A stretch of 64,000 nt of DNA from Hirschia baltica ATCC 49814 (lineage in GTDB: Bacteria; Pseudomonadota; Alphaproteobacteria; Caulobacterales; Hyphomonadaceae): the NCBI RefSeq assembly GCF_000023785.1, contig NC_012982.1, positions 992,001-1,056,000 of the forward strand, read 5' to 3'. Made by a program: the position numbers and the translations under genes. Numbering within the stretch: the stretch's first letter is position 1; every line of letters begins with the position of its first letter. Shown here piece by piece: positions 47,719-57,397 of this stretch. The notes beneath the pieces were generated by a model. It was not told the DNA's origin. It ran no database searches and was given only the letters and a program-made list of their open reading frames with translations.

Positions 47719-48063
47719 ATGAAAAAAGTGCTTCCAATTCTAGGCTATCGATTTTTAGTGTTATTCATGTTGATAACATCGTTTTTCGCTGCGCCTACTT
47801 TTATCGAGAAGCATCAGCATTCAGGTGAGACTGTATCAGAGCACGCTGAGTTAGTGACTGTAGAGCTTGAATCAGATCTTCAGCATCAAACAAATTCCCA
47901 GCATCATGTGCATTCATGTGGCATGTGCCACATGCATGGATATGCAACGTCATTGATGAAATTAAATGACGTTTTTGCTTTTGAGCGTGCGCATGTGATT
48001 GATTTAGATTGGGCTGAAATGTCTGGGTATCCCAGTCATCAATTTAGGCCGCCACGCGCTTAG
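47719..48063 (+). CDS. His-rich small secreted protein, possibly metal binding
   Basis: Protein of 114 residues. The ATG at 47719 (the frame opens two codons earlier at TTG) starts a signal peptide ending near FFAAP. The mature part is rich in His (EKHQHSG, LQHQTNSQHHVHSCGMCHMHGYA) with a CGMC pair flanked by four His, a likely site for zinc or copper. It is reminiscent of DUF2946-type proteins found next to TonB receptors. It lies 60 bases upstream of a receptor gene with its own His cluster. Confidence 0.65.
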   Translation: MKKVLPILGYRFLVLFMLITSFFAAPTFIEKHQHSGETVSEHAELVTVELESDLQHQTNSQHHVHSCGMCHMHGYATSLMKLNDVFAFERAHVIDLDWAEMSGYPSHQFRPPRA

Positions 48064-48123
48064 AAATTGACAGCGTATTGAGCAATTTATGCTCTTTTCA
48101 ATTGTTATTTCTAAGAGAAAATT

Positions 48124-50178
48124 ATGTTAAAAAAATCAATAGGGGCACTGGGTGTCCTGACTTTCGGCTGCATGGGCACCGGAATAAGTTATGCTGCGGA
48201 TATAAATGCAGTTCAAACTGAGCCAGAAAATTTAACGACAGAGAACAATCTAGATAATGTGAGCGAAACGCATCATGACGATGATGGTCATGGTCATGAT
48301 GACGGCAAGCAAGAAACGATTATTGTCGAAGCGACAAGGCTAGGACGTCGCGTTCAAGATGAGCCTATGCGCGTTGAAGTTATCAACCGCGAGGAAATCG
48401 AAGAAAAAGCCATAATGCGTCCGGGCAATATTTCTATGATTGTTGCTGAAACAGGTGGTGTTCGGGTGCAAGTTACATCTCCGGCTCTGGGGGCTGCAAA
48501 CATACGCATGCAGGGGATGGCAGGGCGTTATACTCAGCTTCTTGCAGATGGGTTGCCGCTTTATGGTGGGCAGGCTGCGTCTATCGGTTTGTTGCAAATA
48601 CCTCCAACTGATTTGCGACAGGTTGAGGTGATCAAGGGGTCAGCATCGTCTCTATATGGTGGATCTGCACTTGGCGGGGTTATCAATCTCGTCTCGCGAC
48701 GCCCTATAGAAATTGCTGAAGGAGAGGTGCTTTTCAACGCGACGACCCAAGACGGCCAAGATCTTACAACTTATTATTCGACCCCGCTTGGGGAAGGGTT
48801 TGGTGCTTCAATCACAGCAGGTGCACACCGCCAAAATGAGCAAGATCTTGATTCTGACGGTTGGATTGATCTCTCAGGATATGAACGTTGGACTGCGCGG
48901 CCACGATTATTCTGGGAAGGTGATAATGGTGCCAATGTCTATTTGACAGCAGGTGCTATGAAGGAAGAACGTCAAGGCGGAAACCTAACTGGTCGCACAA
49001 TGCCAGATGGCAGTTTTTTTGCGCAAAACCAGAATAGCACGCGTGTTGATAGTGGTCTAATCGCTGAAATTCCGCTCAACGAGACAATCAGCGTGAATAT
49101 GCGGGCTTCTGGTATGGTGCAAGATCATGAGCATCTGTTTGGCGACCTGCGTGAAGATGATAAACATGAAAGCTATTTGGTTGAGGCGTCTGTATCTGGA
49201 AAAGTCGGCAAGACTGGATGGATAGCGGGTGTCGCAAACCAAACTGATACTTTCAGTTCTGATACTTTTAATGCGTTTGATTATTCTTATGAGGTGCCTG
49301 GTCTTTTTGCACAAATAGACCAAGATATCTTGGATAATCTATCTGTATCTGCGAGTGCCCGCGTGGATGAGCATAGTGAATATGGCACGCAATTTAGCCC
49401 ACGTGTCTCTGTGCTTTATCGTCCTGGTGATTGGACAATTCGTGGTTCGGTTGGGCAGGGTTTCTTTGCCCCGACGCCATTCGTTGAAGCAATTGAAGCA
49501 GCAGGTCTCTCTCGCCTTGATAGTTTGAATGAATTGGAGGAAGAGACAGCTCAGACGGCATCGCTGGACATCGGTTATAAGCTTGGATCTGTTGAAGCAA
49601 ATGTGAATCTATTTGCATCAGATGTTGATAATAGTGTGCAGCTTGTCGATTATGATTCTACTAATTCTGGGATGAGTGATCGCGTGCGGCTGGTTAATGC
49701 TGACGGGACATCTCGCATTCGTGGGTCTGAGTTCTTGCTGCGCTATTATCTGGGTGATTTCAAACTGACGGGGAGTTATCTCTATTTGGATGCAACCGAA
49801 TCCGATGTTTCGTCGGGGCTACGCAAGGAAATAGAGCTGACGCCTAAGCATTCGGCAGGTTTTGTCGCAATGTGGGAGCAACATGATCGCGGACGTATTG
49901 GTTTTGAGGCCTATTATACAGGCAAGCAAAAATTAGAAGGCAATCCCTATCTATCTGAAAGCAAACCTTATGTGCATTTAGGCTTGTTGGCCGAAGTGAT
50001 ATTCGGGAATGTGAGTTGGTTTATCAATGCTGAAAATCTTCTAGATGTGAAGCAGACCGATGAGCACCCATTAGTGCTGCCAAATCGCGCTGCTGATGGT
50101 CAGTGGACAACTGATATTTGGTCACGAAATGACGGTTTTATTCTCAATGGCGGGGTGAGGGTGAAATTTGGCGGTTAA
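48124..50178 (+). CDS. TonB-dependent receptor with N-terminal His-rich segment
   Basis: Outer membrane receptor of 684 residues. After the signal peptide (ending SYAAD) comes a loop with THHDDDGHGHDDG, then the TonB-box region ETIIVEATRLG and a plug domain with IRMQGMAGRYTQLLADGLPLYGG and VIKGSASSLYGGSALGGVINL. The barrel ends with GVRVKFGG. A His/Asp cluster before the plug is known in some zinc or copper receptors, and the upstream protein is also His-rich, so metal uptake is likely. A vitamin or siderophore receptor cannot be excluded. Confidence 0.88.
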   Translation: MLKKSIGALGVLTFGCMGTGISYAADINAVQTEPENLTTENNLDNVSETHHDDDGHGHDDGKQETIIVEATRLGRRVQDEPMRVEVINREEIEEKAIMRPGNISMIVAETGGVRVQVTSPALGAANIRMQGMAGRYTQLLADGLPLYGGQAASIGLLQIPPTDLRQVEVIKGSASSLYGGSALGGVINLVSRRPIEIAEGEVLFNATTQDGQDLTTYYSTPLGEGFGASITAGAHRQNEQDLDSDGWIDLSGYERWTARPRLFWEGDNGANVYLTAGAMKEERQGGNLTGRTMPDGSFFAQNQNSTRVDSGLIAEIPLNETISVNMRASGMVQDHEHLFGDLREDDKHESYLVEASVSGKVGKTGWIAGVANQTDTFSSDTFNAFDYSYEVPGLFAQIDQDILDNLSVSASARVDEHSEYGTQFSPRVSVLYRPGDWTIRGSVGQGFFAPTPFVEAIEAAGLSRLDSLNELEEETAQTASLDIGYKLGSVEANVNLFASDVDNSVQLVDYDSTNSGMSDRVRLVNADGTSRIRGSEFLLRYYLGDFKLTGSYLYLDATESDVSSGLRKEIELTPKHSAGFVAMWEQHDRGRIGFEAYYTGKQKLEGNPYLSESKPYVHLGLLAEVIFGNVSWFINAENLLDVKQTDEHPLVLPNRAADGQWTTDIWSRNDGFILNGGVRVKFGG

Positions 50179-50200
50179 TGCCTGCAATCTGATATAGAGG

Positions 50201-50239
50201 ATAAGGCCAGCGCATTTTCATGGGCTGGCCTTATTTTTA
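50201..50239. terminator. Bidirectional terminator between convergent genes
   Basis: ataaggccagc and gctggccttat form a perfect 11-bp stem with T and A tracts outside. It overlaps the end of the facing glycosidase gene. Confidence 0.88.
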
Positions 50240-51880
50240 TTGGTAAGTGTATAGTTTGACTTTCTGAATGGAGTATTTTTCCGTATCCAGAAGAATGTGG
50301 CGTCCCTGATGGGTTTGGTCGCCATTAAACCATCGACCGGCTTTCCATTCACCTTCGATAAATTCCCCATTAATTGCGCTTTCTATGCCGGCAACACTGC
50401 CATCTGTGTTGAGTGATTTAAATTTCACCGTAACGCCTCGGCCTGCAATATAGAATTCTTCGTCGTTCGTTTGAATGATCATTGCGCCATACGCTGAGGG
50501 TGACTGTTCAGATTTGTCTCTCCAAGGTGAACCAAATGATATCGTAAACTCATAATTGCCGAATATGGCTGTGCGGTCAGATAGGTCTAATTCCCCTTCA
50601 TAATTTGATGTTGGGCGAAAAGCGCGAAGGTGATCTGTTCCTTGCAATTCCAATATGTGAGGTGCAAGATCTGACAGCATTTTGTATGCTTGTCCTAGCG
50701 GCTCATTTTTTGCGTCTTCTATAGAGTCGATTGCGAAAGGACTATAGCCTATCGCGTCCAATTCACCGATTGAATATAATAAATCAGGTCCAGATTCTAT
50801 ACGTCCCGCGCGATTGGCTTCAGGAATGAAAAGCGCATTGCCGGGGCGAACGTATTCAGACACGCGTTCTACATAATTGGGGTAATAAATGTCGGGTGCT
50901 AGAAAATCTATATTCGGTGCGCCCGCTTTCCATATGTCCAAAAGATGAGGAAGAGGGCCGCCGGATGGGTATTTCCCCGGAAGAACATTAGGGCGATCCA
51001 ACGCAGCGTTAACATACATTGGCAGATTATATTCTGACTTTCCCGCTTTTGCGACTTTGTCAGCGTATATCGCATAATGCCACGCAGTAAAAATTTCCTC
51101 TGCTGCTGGTGTTTTTCCAAAGACATCAGCCCAACTGCCGGCTGTTTTTTTACCATGCGTTGTCCATATCTTACGAACTTCAGGTGTGAGTGCATCTTCG
51201 TTGGCAATGAGGTGTTCGATTAGTTGTTGGGGAACATTGCCTGCCCATGTTTTCTCAGCAATGGGGCCATGCTCGCGTGCATCGGGAAGCATGCCAATTT
51301 CATTTTCCACTTGAACCATAATGACGGTGTTTTGTTCAGCATCGACCATTTTTAAATGCTTCATCATCGCTGCATATGCATTCGCATCAGTGTTAACGTT
51401 GGTGTCACTAAACGCGGAAAGAATTTCAGTGGTGTTCCCGTCGGCTGTTTGTACGCGGGGAAAGCGTTTCCAGTCACGTTTTACCCATGCTGGGACATAA
51501 CTGGACATTGAATTTTTCCAGCTACCAAACCATAAAATGACCAGTTTTATGTCATGCTCTCGCGCATCTTCAATGAGCCAGTCTAGGCTTGAAAAATCGA
51601 AATTTCCCTCATTAGGTTCAATCATTTCCCAGTTAATCGGGGCTAAGATTGTGTTTATTCCAAGCGTTTGAAAAGTCTCCCAATGGGGCTGGAGTTGTTC
51701 GCGATTGGATGCAGATGAATTGCCCAATTCTCCCCCTAATATTAAAAAAGGGGCACCTTCTACATGCAATTGTTCAACACCGTTATGGCTGACAAGTTGG
51801 GGAAGTTCAGCAGATGCATTGCCGACAAACAAGCAAAGACCAAGAATTTGTGAAGTGATTGCCAAACGCCAGTGTGCCAT
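50237..51880 (-). CDS. Glycoside hydrolase, GH35/DUF5597 type
   Basis: Secreted glycosidase of 547 residues with a signal peptide ending NASAE. The TIM-barrel shows FLILGGELGNSS, FQTLGINTILAPINWEMIEPNEG, the acid/base Glu in IMVQVENEIGML near residue 191 and a nucleophile candidate in LFIPEANRAG near residue 355. The C-terminal third matches DUF5597 as found behind GH35 beta-galactosidase domains. It probably attacks galactose-containing glycans in the periplasm; the exact substrate is unknown. No sugar-uptake genes follow on the same strand. Confidence 0.82.
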   Translation of the reverse strand: MAHWRLAITSQILGLCLFVGNASAELPQLVSHNGVEQLHVEGAPFLILGGELGNSSASNREQLQPHWETFQTLGINTILAPINWEMIEPNEGNFDFSSLDWLIEDAREHDIKLVILWFGSWKNSMSSYVPAWVKRDWKRFPRVQTADGNTTEILSAFSDTNVNTDANAYAAMMKHLKMVDAEQNTVIMVQVENEIGMLPDAREHGPIAEKTWAGNVPQQLIEHLIANEDALTPEVRKIWTTHGKKTAGSWADVFGKTPAAEEIFTAWHYAIYADKVAKAGKSEYNLPMYVNAALDRPNVLPGKYPSGGPLPHLLDIWKAGAPNIDFLAPDIYYPNYVERVSEYVRPGNALFIPEANRAGRIESGPDLLYSIGELDAIGYSPFAIDSIEDAKNEPLGQAYKMLSDLAPHILELQGTDHLRAFRPTSNYEGELDLSDRTAIFGNYEFTISFGSPWRDKSEQSPSAYGAMIIQTNDEEFYIAGRGVTVKFKSLNTDGSVAGIESAINGEFIEGEWKAGRWFNGDQTHQGRHILLDTEKYSIQKVKLYTYQ

Positions 51881-52089
51881 TTTTTGTCCTGTAGGTTGGT
51901 ATAATTTGTAAGATAGTATCTAAATAATTGGTAATACCAATTTTTAAAAATGAAAAGAGCTTTGTTCAGACCCTTAAGTTGGAATCAGGATGAATTGTAT
52001 TTTTCTAAAATATTTGATAACGTTGTCATTGATATGCGATATGAACAAATAAAATAAAGAACAATGAACCGAAGGGGGCGATAGGGCTG

Positions 52090-53292
52090 ATGAGTGAAAC
52101 AACAATCTCATATTCAAAGCGGATGGAAAATTTGGATGCATTGCGCGGATTTGCTTTGTTTGGAATATTCATCGTCCACATGCCGGAATTGTTTGAGTTG
52201 TGGTGGGCGCATCCCTCCAGTGATCCCAATGAACTCTTTTGGCATGAGCTGATTTTTACCCTGTTTGGTGGAAAAGCTTTTGCTATGTTGGCACTAACCT
52301 TCGGGGTTAGCTTTTTTATCATTATGGATAGGGCAGCTAAGAAAGGGCAGAATTTTACAATCAGATTCATTTGGAGGCTGATTGTACTTGGTCTTATCGG
52401 CATGTGCCATTGCCTGATTTATCGCGGTGATATTCTGGAGGTGTTGGCTCTAATGGGACTATTTGTTATCCCGTTTTATTTTGTGAAATCCGTGCCGCTT
52501 CTGCTTGCCATTGGTGTATTCATGTTGCTGCAGCCTTATATGTTCATCCAGATGTTTAGTGGTCTTCAGGGGCAGACATGGGCAAATCAGCCCTTTGGAT
52601 ATTGGTCAGGTAGCATGCCGGACGTGTACACAAATAATGGTACGCTATTGGCCACTGTCCAAGCAAATTGGACAGAAGGTCGAAGTTTTAAATGGCTGTT
52701 TATGTTTGAATCTGGGCGTATGAGTCAAATAGCGGGATTGTCTGTTATTGGTCTTGTGCTCGGTAAAATTGGCTTTTTCAGCGAACCAGAAAAATACCGG
52801 AAATTACGTCAGATAGGTGTGTTAGTCTCTGCTTTTGCGTGTTTGATCTTGTATTTTGGATTGAATATGACGGATGGTGCATTGGTCAATTTTGTGCCAG
52901 CTACTTCTGAAATGATTATGCCCCGCACATTGTGGAATTCCATACTTTCAGGTTGGTTCAATGTTAGTCTGATGTCATTTTGGGTTCTAAGTTTTATCAC
53001 GCTCTATCACGGAGTTGCACAACGATATCTGAATCTTCTTGCCCCTGTAGGCCGCATGACTCTAACACTCTATTTGTTGCAGTCATTGATATTCGTACCA
53101 GTGTTTTACAGTTTCGGTCTAAATCTGCATGCCACTATGTCTCAGCCTGTTGCTGTGTCGTTGGCGATAGTCTTTTTCGCACTTCAGATCGTGGCAGCAC
53201 ATATTTGGTTTCGGCATTTTTACTATGGCCCGATGGAATGGCTCTGGCGGGCCGCAACTTACCGCACTATGAAAGTTCAGTTTGTAAAATGA
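52090..53292 (+). CDS. DUF418 family membrane protein
   Basis: Integral membrane protein of 400 residues with about eight to ten hydrophobic segments. The start MENLDALRGFALFGIFIVHM and the C-terminal LAPVGRMTLTLYLLQSL, with YGPMEWLWRAATY at the end, are the usual DUF418 (YeiB-like) signatures. The N-terminal motif is shared with the acyltransferase-3 family. Function is unknown; transport or acylation of an envelope molecule is plausible. Confidence 0.88.
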   Translation: MSETTISYSKRMENLDALRGFALFGIFIVHMPELFELWWAHPSSDPNELFWHELIFTLFGGKAFAMLALTFGVSFFIIMDRAAKKGQNFTIRFIWRLIVLGLIGMCHCLIYRGDILEVLALMGLFVIPFYFVKSVPLLLAIGVFMLLQPYMFIQMFSGLQGQTWANQPFGYWSGSMPDVYTNNGTLLATVQANWTEGRSFKWLFMFESGRMSQIAGLSVIGLVLGKIGFFSEPEKYRKLRQIGVLVSAFACLILYFGLNMTDGALVNFVPATSEMIMPRTLWNSILSGWFNVSLMSFWVLSFITLYHGVAQRYLNLLAPVGRMTLTLYLLQSLIFVPVFYSFGLNLHATMSQPVAVSLAIVFFALQIVAAHIWFRHFYYGPMEWLWRAATYRTMKVQFVK

Positions 53293-53315
53293 TGCGGCTT
53301 GGGCACCTATCGGCG

Positions 53316-53687
53316 CTACACCAATCTAGCACCATTGGGCACTGAGGTGGCGGGGTGTCCAAGGACAATCTCGCCTTCCTTATCAGGAAAACCTAATGTC
53401 AGCACTTCAGACATAAATTTTCCAATCTGACGAGGCGGAAAGTTCACGACAGCCATAACTTGACGACCAATAAGGTCTTCCGGTGTGTAATTATGCGTAA
53501 TCTGGGCTGACGTTTTCTTGACGCCAACACCTTCACCAAAATCAATGATGAGTTTGTAAGCAGGTTTACGCGCGCCTTCTAATGGAGCTGCTTCTATAAC
53601 CGTGCCGACGCGGATATCTATTTGGCGGAAAACATCAAAACTTGTTTCTTCTTCTGGCCCTTGCGTTGGATCATCCACTTTATGCAT
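53316..53687 (-). CDS. csaA: CsaA-like tRNA-binding domain protein
   Basis: OB-fold protein of 123 residues. It carries the tRNA-binding-domain pattern IDIRVGTVIEA, RKPAYKLIIDFG, SAQITHNY and VVNFPPRQIGKFMSEVLTLG. CsaA is a small dimeric protein with chaperone or RNA-binding activity. Its ATG lies 4 bases after the stop of the restriction enzyme gene, and its ribosome site is inside that gene, so it is translationally coupled. Confidence 0.88.
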   Translation of the reverse strand: MHKVDDPTQGPEEETSFDVFRQIDIRVGTVIEAAPLEGARKPAYKLIIDFGEGVGVKKTSAQITHNYTPEDLIGRQVMAVVNFPPRQIGKFMSEVLTLGFPDKEGEIVLGHPATSVPNGARLV

Positions 53688-53691
53688 TTCT

Positions 53692-55335
53692 CTACAGCTC
53701 CCACTCTGCGCGAAGCAGGTCGGCGAGTCTGCGGCCGCGTTCTCTTACTGTTGTCGGCGTCCACTCATCAATGTTTTGAATGTCGCGGCTCAAAGCAAAA
53801 CTGGGATCACCATTTTTGAAGAAGAGCTTTTTCTTCGCTTCAAAATCTTGGCGGTCAGCCTCTTGGTTTTCAGCATTGTTGAGTAGGGTGAAATTACCGA
53901 TACTATCCACCAATTCACGATGTTGGTTTGTTGAAGGCCACATCTTTGTCCAATTTGATTTGGCAGGCATATTACGCGGCAATATGTGTTCTAACGTTGC
54001 GTCCCAGTCTGGCGGTGTGGCCACGCCGTCATTGATTATCGAATTGATCCGCAAGCTTAAAGAGCGTCGCTGTCGGTAAGTTGCGAAACGGCCTTCAAGG
54101 CGCTCGCTGAGCATTTTCTTCTCTTCAGGTTTTAAAATAAGGTCGGAGTCTTCCGCAAATAGATCATCGCCATTTTCAATTGCGTTTGATATGCGATTAT
54201 ATCGACGTAAACGGAAGTTTCCGTCAGGACGTGTCAGCTGCATAGCAAATGCAACACGTTCCATTTCTCTGAAAAATTTGGTCAAAACGTCTGGAGAAAG
54301 ATCACCGGAAATCATGTATCTGAGCACAGGTATGCGCCAGCTGGAATGCTCCAAACTGCGTAGATGCAACATGTGATTCCAAGCTTGCTGCGGAAATCCC
54401 TGACCGGGTTGTCTTAGCCCCAATATCAACTCAAAAGCATCAACATAGCGGGGGAGCATATCTTCGAGGAATACGCGGGCCGACATTTCCGGCACGATGT
54501 GGTCGCGATATCCTGACAGGATATCATCACCAGGCTTGCCGTGTAGTGTCCATACGAATTTGAGCAATTCGTCAAAACCAGTCGCATTCAGCCGGCGACC
54601 AAATTTATTCCATGCGATTGAATGCGTGGCAGCTTCATCAAGTGAAAATCCAGCGAGTTCAAAAAGCTCTGATTTGAGGATATCGTTTGCGCTTGGCTGT
54701 TTACCGCGTGTGTTTAAAACACGAAACACCGTGTATCCCATGTCGCGGTCTTCCACTTTTACACGCACAAGACCACATCTGCGTAGAATGTAATTTGAAA
54801 GATTTGAGCGCTCTTTATCTGACATTTCTGTCAGCATTTCCCGCATGGCTTGGGTATTGCTCAGAATGTGCTGAGGTGTCGCGCTGGATGTAATATATTG
54901 TTCAGCTTCAGGAGTCGCACCGCGTTTTTGGATAACTTCTCTAAAGATTGGAGTGTCGACATTATTTAAGGTCAGCCTCCAATAGGAAGGCCGCATTAGC
55001 GAGCCTTTGGCTTCTAGCATATCGTGCAGGCGGTTTGCTTCGTCTCTTATGGGAGAAAGATCACGCAAGATCGCAAAAAGAATGGACAATGTCGCAAGCC
55101 TTTGCTGACCATCAACAACTTCAACAGGATCTTTGGGAGAGTTTTGAACAACAACAATCGCACCTAAAAAATAAGGGCGACCTCTTTCCATTGCGTCCTG
55201 AAGGTCGGCGACAAGTTCTAATGCTTCTTTTTCAGTCCAAGAATATCCGCGCTGATAAGGCGGCATTAAAAGGCTGTCTGTTTCAGAAAATAACTCCCGC
55301 ACAGTTATTTCCTGTGCTTTAAATCCAAGAGACAT
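53692..55335 (-). CDS. GmrSD-type DUF262/DUF1524 endonuclease (type IV restriction)
   Basis: Protein of 547 residues fusing two domains. The N-terminal DUF262 (ParB-like nucleotide-binding) domain has MPPYQRGYSW (24-33), DGQQRLATL (75-83) and FRVLNTRGKQPSANDILKSELF. The C-terminal DUF1524 nuclease has the HNH-like EHILPRN (449-455) and IGNFTLLNNAEN (479-490). This combined layout is that of GmrSD enzymes, which cut phage DNA with glucosylated or otherwise modified cytosines. All core motif residues are present, so it should be active. It is the only recognisable phage-defence gene here and lies among housekeeping genes without obvious mobile elements. Confidence 0.87.
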   Translation of the reverse strand: MSLGFKAQEITVRELFSETDSLLMPPYQRGYSWTEKEALELVADLQDAMERGRPYFLGAIVVVQNSPKDPVEVVDGQQRLATLSILFAILRDLSPIRDEANRLHDMLEAKGSLMRPSYWRLTLNNVDTPIFREVIQKRGATPEAEQYITSSATPQHILSNTQAMREMLTEMSDKERSNLSNYILRRCGLVRVKVEDRDMGYTVFRVLNTRGKQPSANDILKSELFELAGFSLDEAATHSIAWNKFGRRLNATGFDELLKFVWTLHGKPGDDILSGYRDHIVPEMSARVFLEDMLPRYVDAFELILGLRQPGQGFPQQAWNHMLHLRSLEHSSWRIPVLRYMISGDLSPDVLTKFFREMERVAFAMQLTRPDGNFRLRRYNRISNAIENGDDLFAEDSDLILKPEEKKMLSERLEGRFATYRQRRSLSLRINSIINDGVATPPDWDATLEHILPRNMPAKSNWTKMWPSTNQHRELVDSIGNFTLLNNAENQEADRQDFEAKKKLFFKNGDPSFALSRDIQNIDEWTPTTVRERGRRLADLLRAEWEL

Positions 55336-55432
55336 ATATTCACCTCGTAACGCACGCGACTCAAACTCAGCAGATAGACCTCATCTGGGAGGTTTATCTT
55401 AACAACTAAAAACTTCTATAAGAGGGCTCCCA

Positions 55433-56320
55433 ATGAAGCTGGCTCTGTTTTCCATTCCTTCGTCCACGACACACGCGCCTCGATTAGGTGTTGTGGTTAA
55501 AAATATGGTTTTAGACATCAGACAAAACGCTCCTTTTTTGTCTACGTCAATTGTTGATAACATCAGAAACTGGGAAGAGACGCGGACAATTTTAGAGCGT
55601 GCCTTAAATGATGCACCTGAATATGAGTTGAGCACGGTTAGGTTGCATTCGCCAGTGCCTAGACCATCTAAAGTTATTGCTATTGCCAAAAATTATGCAG
55701 CTCATGCGGCTGAAATGAATGGTAAAGTTAGTCCCGTGCAAAATTGGTTCTGTAAACAGGTCACGTCAATCAATGATCCTTTTGCTCCTGTGATGATGCC
55801 GGTGGTGTCTGATCAGTTAGATTATGAAGCCGAACTTGTTGTCGTGATTGGAAAATATGGCAGACATGTTCCAGCCGAGCGCGCGCATGAAATTATCGGT
55901 GGTTATATGTGTGGATGTGATTACACGATCAGAGATTGGCAAAAAGCAGTATCCAATTTCACAATGGGAAAAGGTTTTGATACGCACGCGCCAATAGGGC
56001 CGTTTGTTGTCACACCAGATGAGATTGAAGATGTGGATGCGCTGCGTATCCGCTGTTATGTTAACGATGAAAAACGCCAAGATGGCAAAGTTGCAGACAT
56101 GATGTTTTCAATATCTGAACAAATTGCCCATCTGAGTGCAGCTATGACACTAGAGCCGGGTGATTTGATATTTACAGGAACGCCAGCCGGTGTCGGGCAG
56201 GGCTTTAAACCGCCAAAATACTTAAAAGTTGGGGATAGAGTTCGTGTTGAAATAGATCAAATTGGGTCAATGTCAGCAGAAATAATGCCCGAATCTGGAG
56301 AGTGTGTTATCTCATCTTGA
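55433..56320 (+). CDS. Fumarylacetoacetate hydrolase family protein
   Basis: Enzyme of 295 residues of the FAH superfamily. The catalytic and metal region LDYEAELVVVIGKYG, CDYTIRDWQKAVSN, GKGFDTHAPIGP and the terminal PGDLIFTGTPAGVGQG are typical. Members hydrolyse or decarboxylate C-C bonds in aromatic catabolism or degrade oxaloacetate and acylpyruvates; the substrate is open. The metal ligands (Glu, Glu, Asp) appear intact. Confidence 0.88.
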   Translation: MKLALFSIPSSTTHAPRLGVVVKNMVLDIRQNAPFLSTSIVDNIRNWEETRTILERALNDAPEYELSTVRLHSPVPRPSKVIAIAKNYAAHAAEMNGKVSPVQNWFCKQVTSINDPFAPVMMPVVSDQLDYEAELVVVIGKYGRHVPAERAHEIIGGYMCGCDYTIRDWQKAVSNFTMGKGFDTHAPIGPFVVTPDEIEDVDALRIRCYVNDEKRQDGKVADMMFSISEQIAHLSAAMTLEPGDLIFTGTPAGVGQGFKPPKYLKVGDRVRVEIDQIGSMSAEIMPESGECVISS

Positions 56321-56356
56321 AAACATGCTTAACAGGCATTGGCGAAGGATTAGACT

Positions 56357-57397
56357 GTGAGTCAATTTGTGGGTCGATTTGTTATAATAAGCGCATTGAT
56401 AGCCGTGGTTTTCTTGGCTTTGGGGTATTTGCTTGTCGGACAAGCTGGCATTCGCTTGTCTAAATTTGAGCAAGCGCAGGCAAGTCATTTTGCAAATGCA
56501 AAAAAAGAAGCACCACCATTGGACGAAATTGTTGTTACGCCATGTGCTCAAGGTGCATGTTTGCTGGTGCAGGCTGGTGGGCGTGAATTTATTGTTGGTG
56601 CCTCTAGTGGCGCTGCCGATGGATTGTTGCAAAAAGGCCTACTCACGGAAAATCTGGACGGTGTCATCCTAACGGATTTGAGCTCTTCTCAAATCGAGGG
56701 GCTGATTGGCATACGCGATAGATCTTTGGAAGCTGGCCGCAAAAGCATGCTGAAAGTATATGGCCCTTCGGGCGTAGAGCGTGTCATTGAAGGGCTGAAC
56801 GCTATGCTAGAAACGTCTGACGTTGATAGATCTGTTCGCTATGGGCAGGGCATTTTACCATTTGATGTCGCACAGGCTGAAGCTATTATTGTGGATGTTA
56901 ACCCTGAAAATCATAATATTTTCGATTCTGGCGTGCTTCAGATAAATGCCTATCCGGTGCAATCTACATTAATGGGAGCTGAAGTTTTATATCGCTTCGA
57001 TTATGAAGAGAAATCTCTCATCATTGGTGGATGTGGTGCGCGATTGGTTGATGTGAATACAGCCAAAGAAGGGGGAGCTGAACAGCCAATGTTGGTTTTG
57101 CCAGTTGCATCCAAAGCCCAGCTTGAAATCATCCGCGAACAGGCGAAAAAGGCTGGCCTTAGTCGTGAGAGCCGGTTCGCAACGGCCCCTGTCGAACATT
57201 GCCTAACACCAAGTGGACTTGGTAATCTTGCTGGAGCGACGCAGGTGAGTGGGGTTGTGGCTTCGCCATTATATCCAGCGCCGAACTCAATAGCTGAGCA
57301 GAAGATTTGGAAATCTGAATTTCAGTCAGAAACGAAAAACAGCAATATTGATATGTTTCTGGGACAAATCTGGGATTCTAGATCTGTCGCAAACTGA
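56357..57397 (+). CDS. Membrane-anchored metallo-beta-lactamase fold without metal ligands
   Basis: Protein of 346 residues, GTG start 10 bases after aaggatt. A single membrane segment (about 8-28) anchors it, with the rest probably periplasmic. The fold recalls MBL hydrolases of the RNase Z/arylsulfatase type: VILTDLSSSQIEGL is in the place of ILTHxHxDHxxGL, followed by LKVYGPSGVERVIEGL. All four ligand positions are changed (D107, S109, S111, Q112), so it cannot bind zinc in the usual way. It is 36 bases downstream of the FAH-family gene and may be co-transcribed. Confidence 0.65.
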   Translation: MSQFVGRFVIISALIAVVFLALGYLLVGQAGIRLSKFEQAQASHFANAKKEAPPLDEIVVTPCAQGACLLVQAGGREFIVGASSGAADGLLQKGLLTENLDGVILTDLSSSQIEGLIGIRDRSLEAGRKSMLKVYGPSGVERVIEGLNAMLETSDVDRSVRYGQGILPFDVAQAEAIIVDVNPENHNIFDSGVLQINAYPVQSTLMGAEVLYRFDYEEKSLIIGGCGARLVDVNTAKEGGAEQPMLVLPVASKAQLEIIREQAKKAGLSRESRFATAPVEHCLTPSGLGNLAGATQVSGVVASPLYPAPNSIAEQKIWKSEFQSETKNSNIDMFLGQIWDSRSVAN

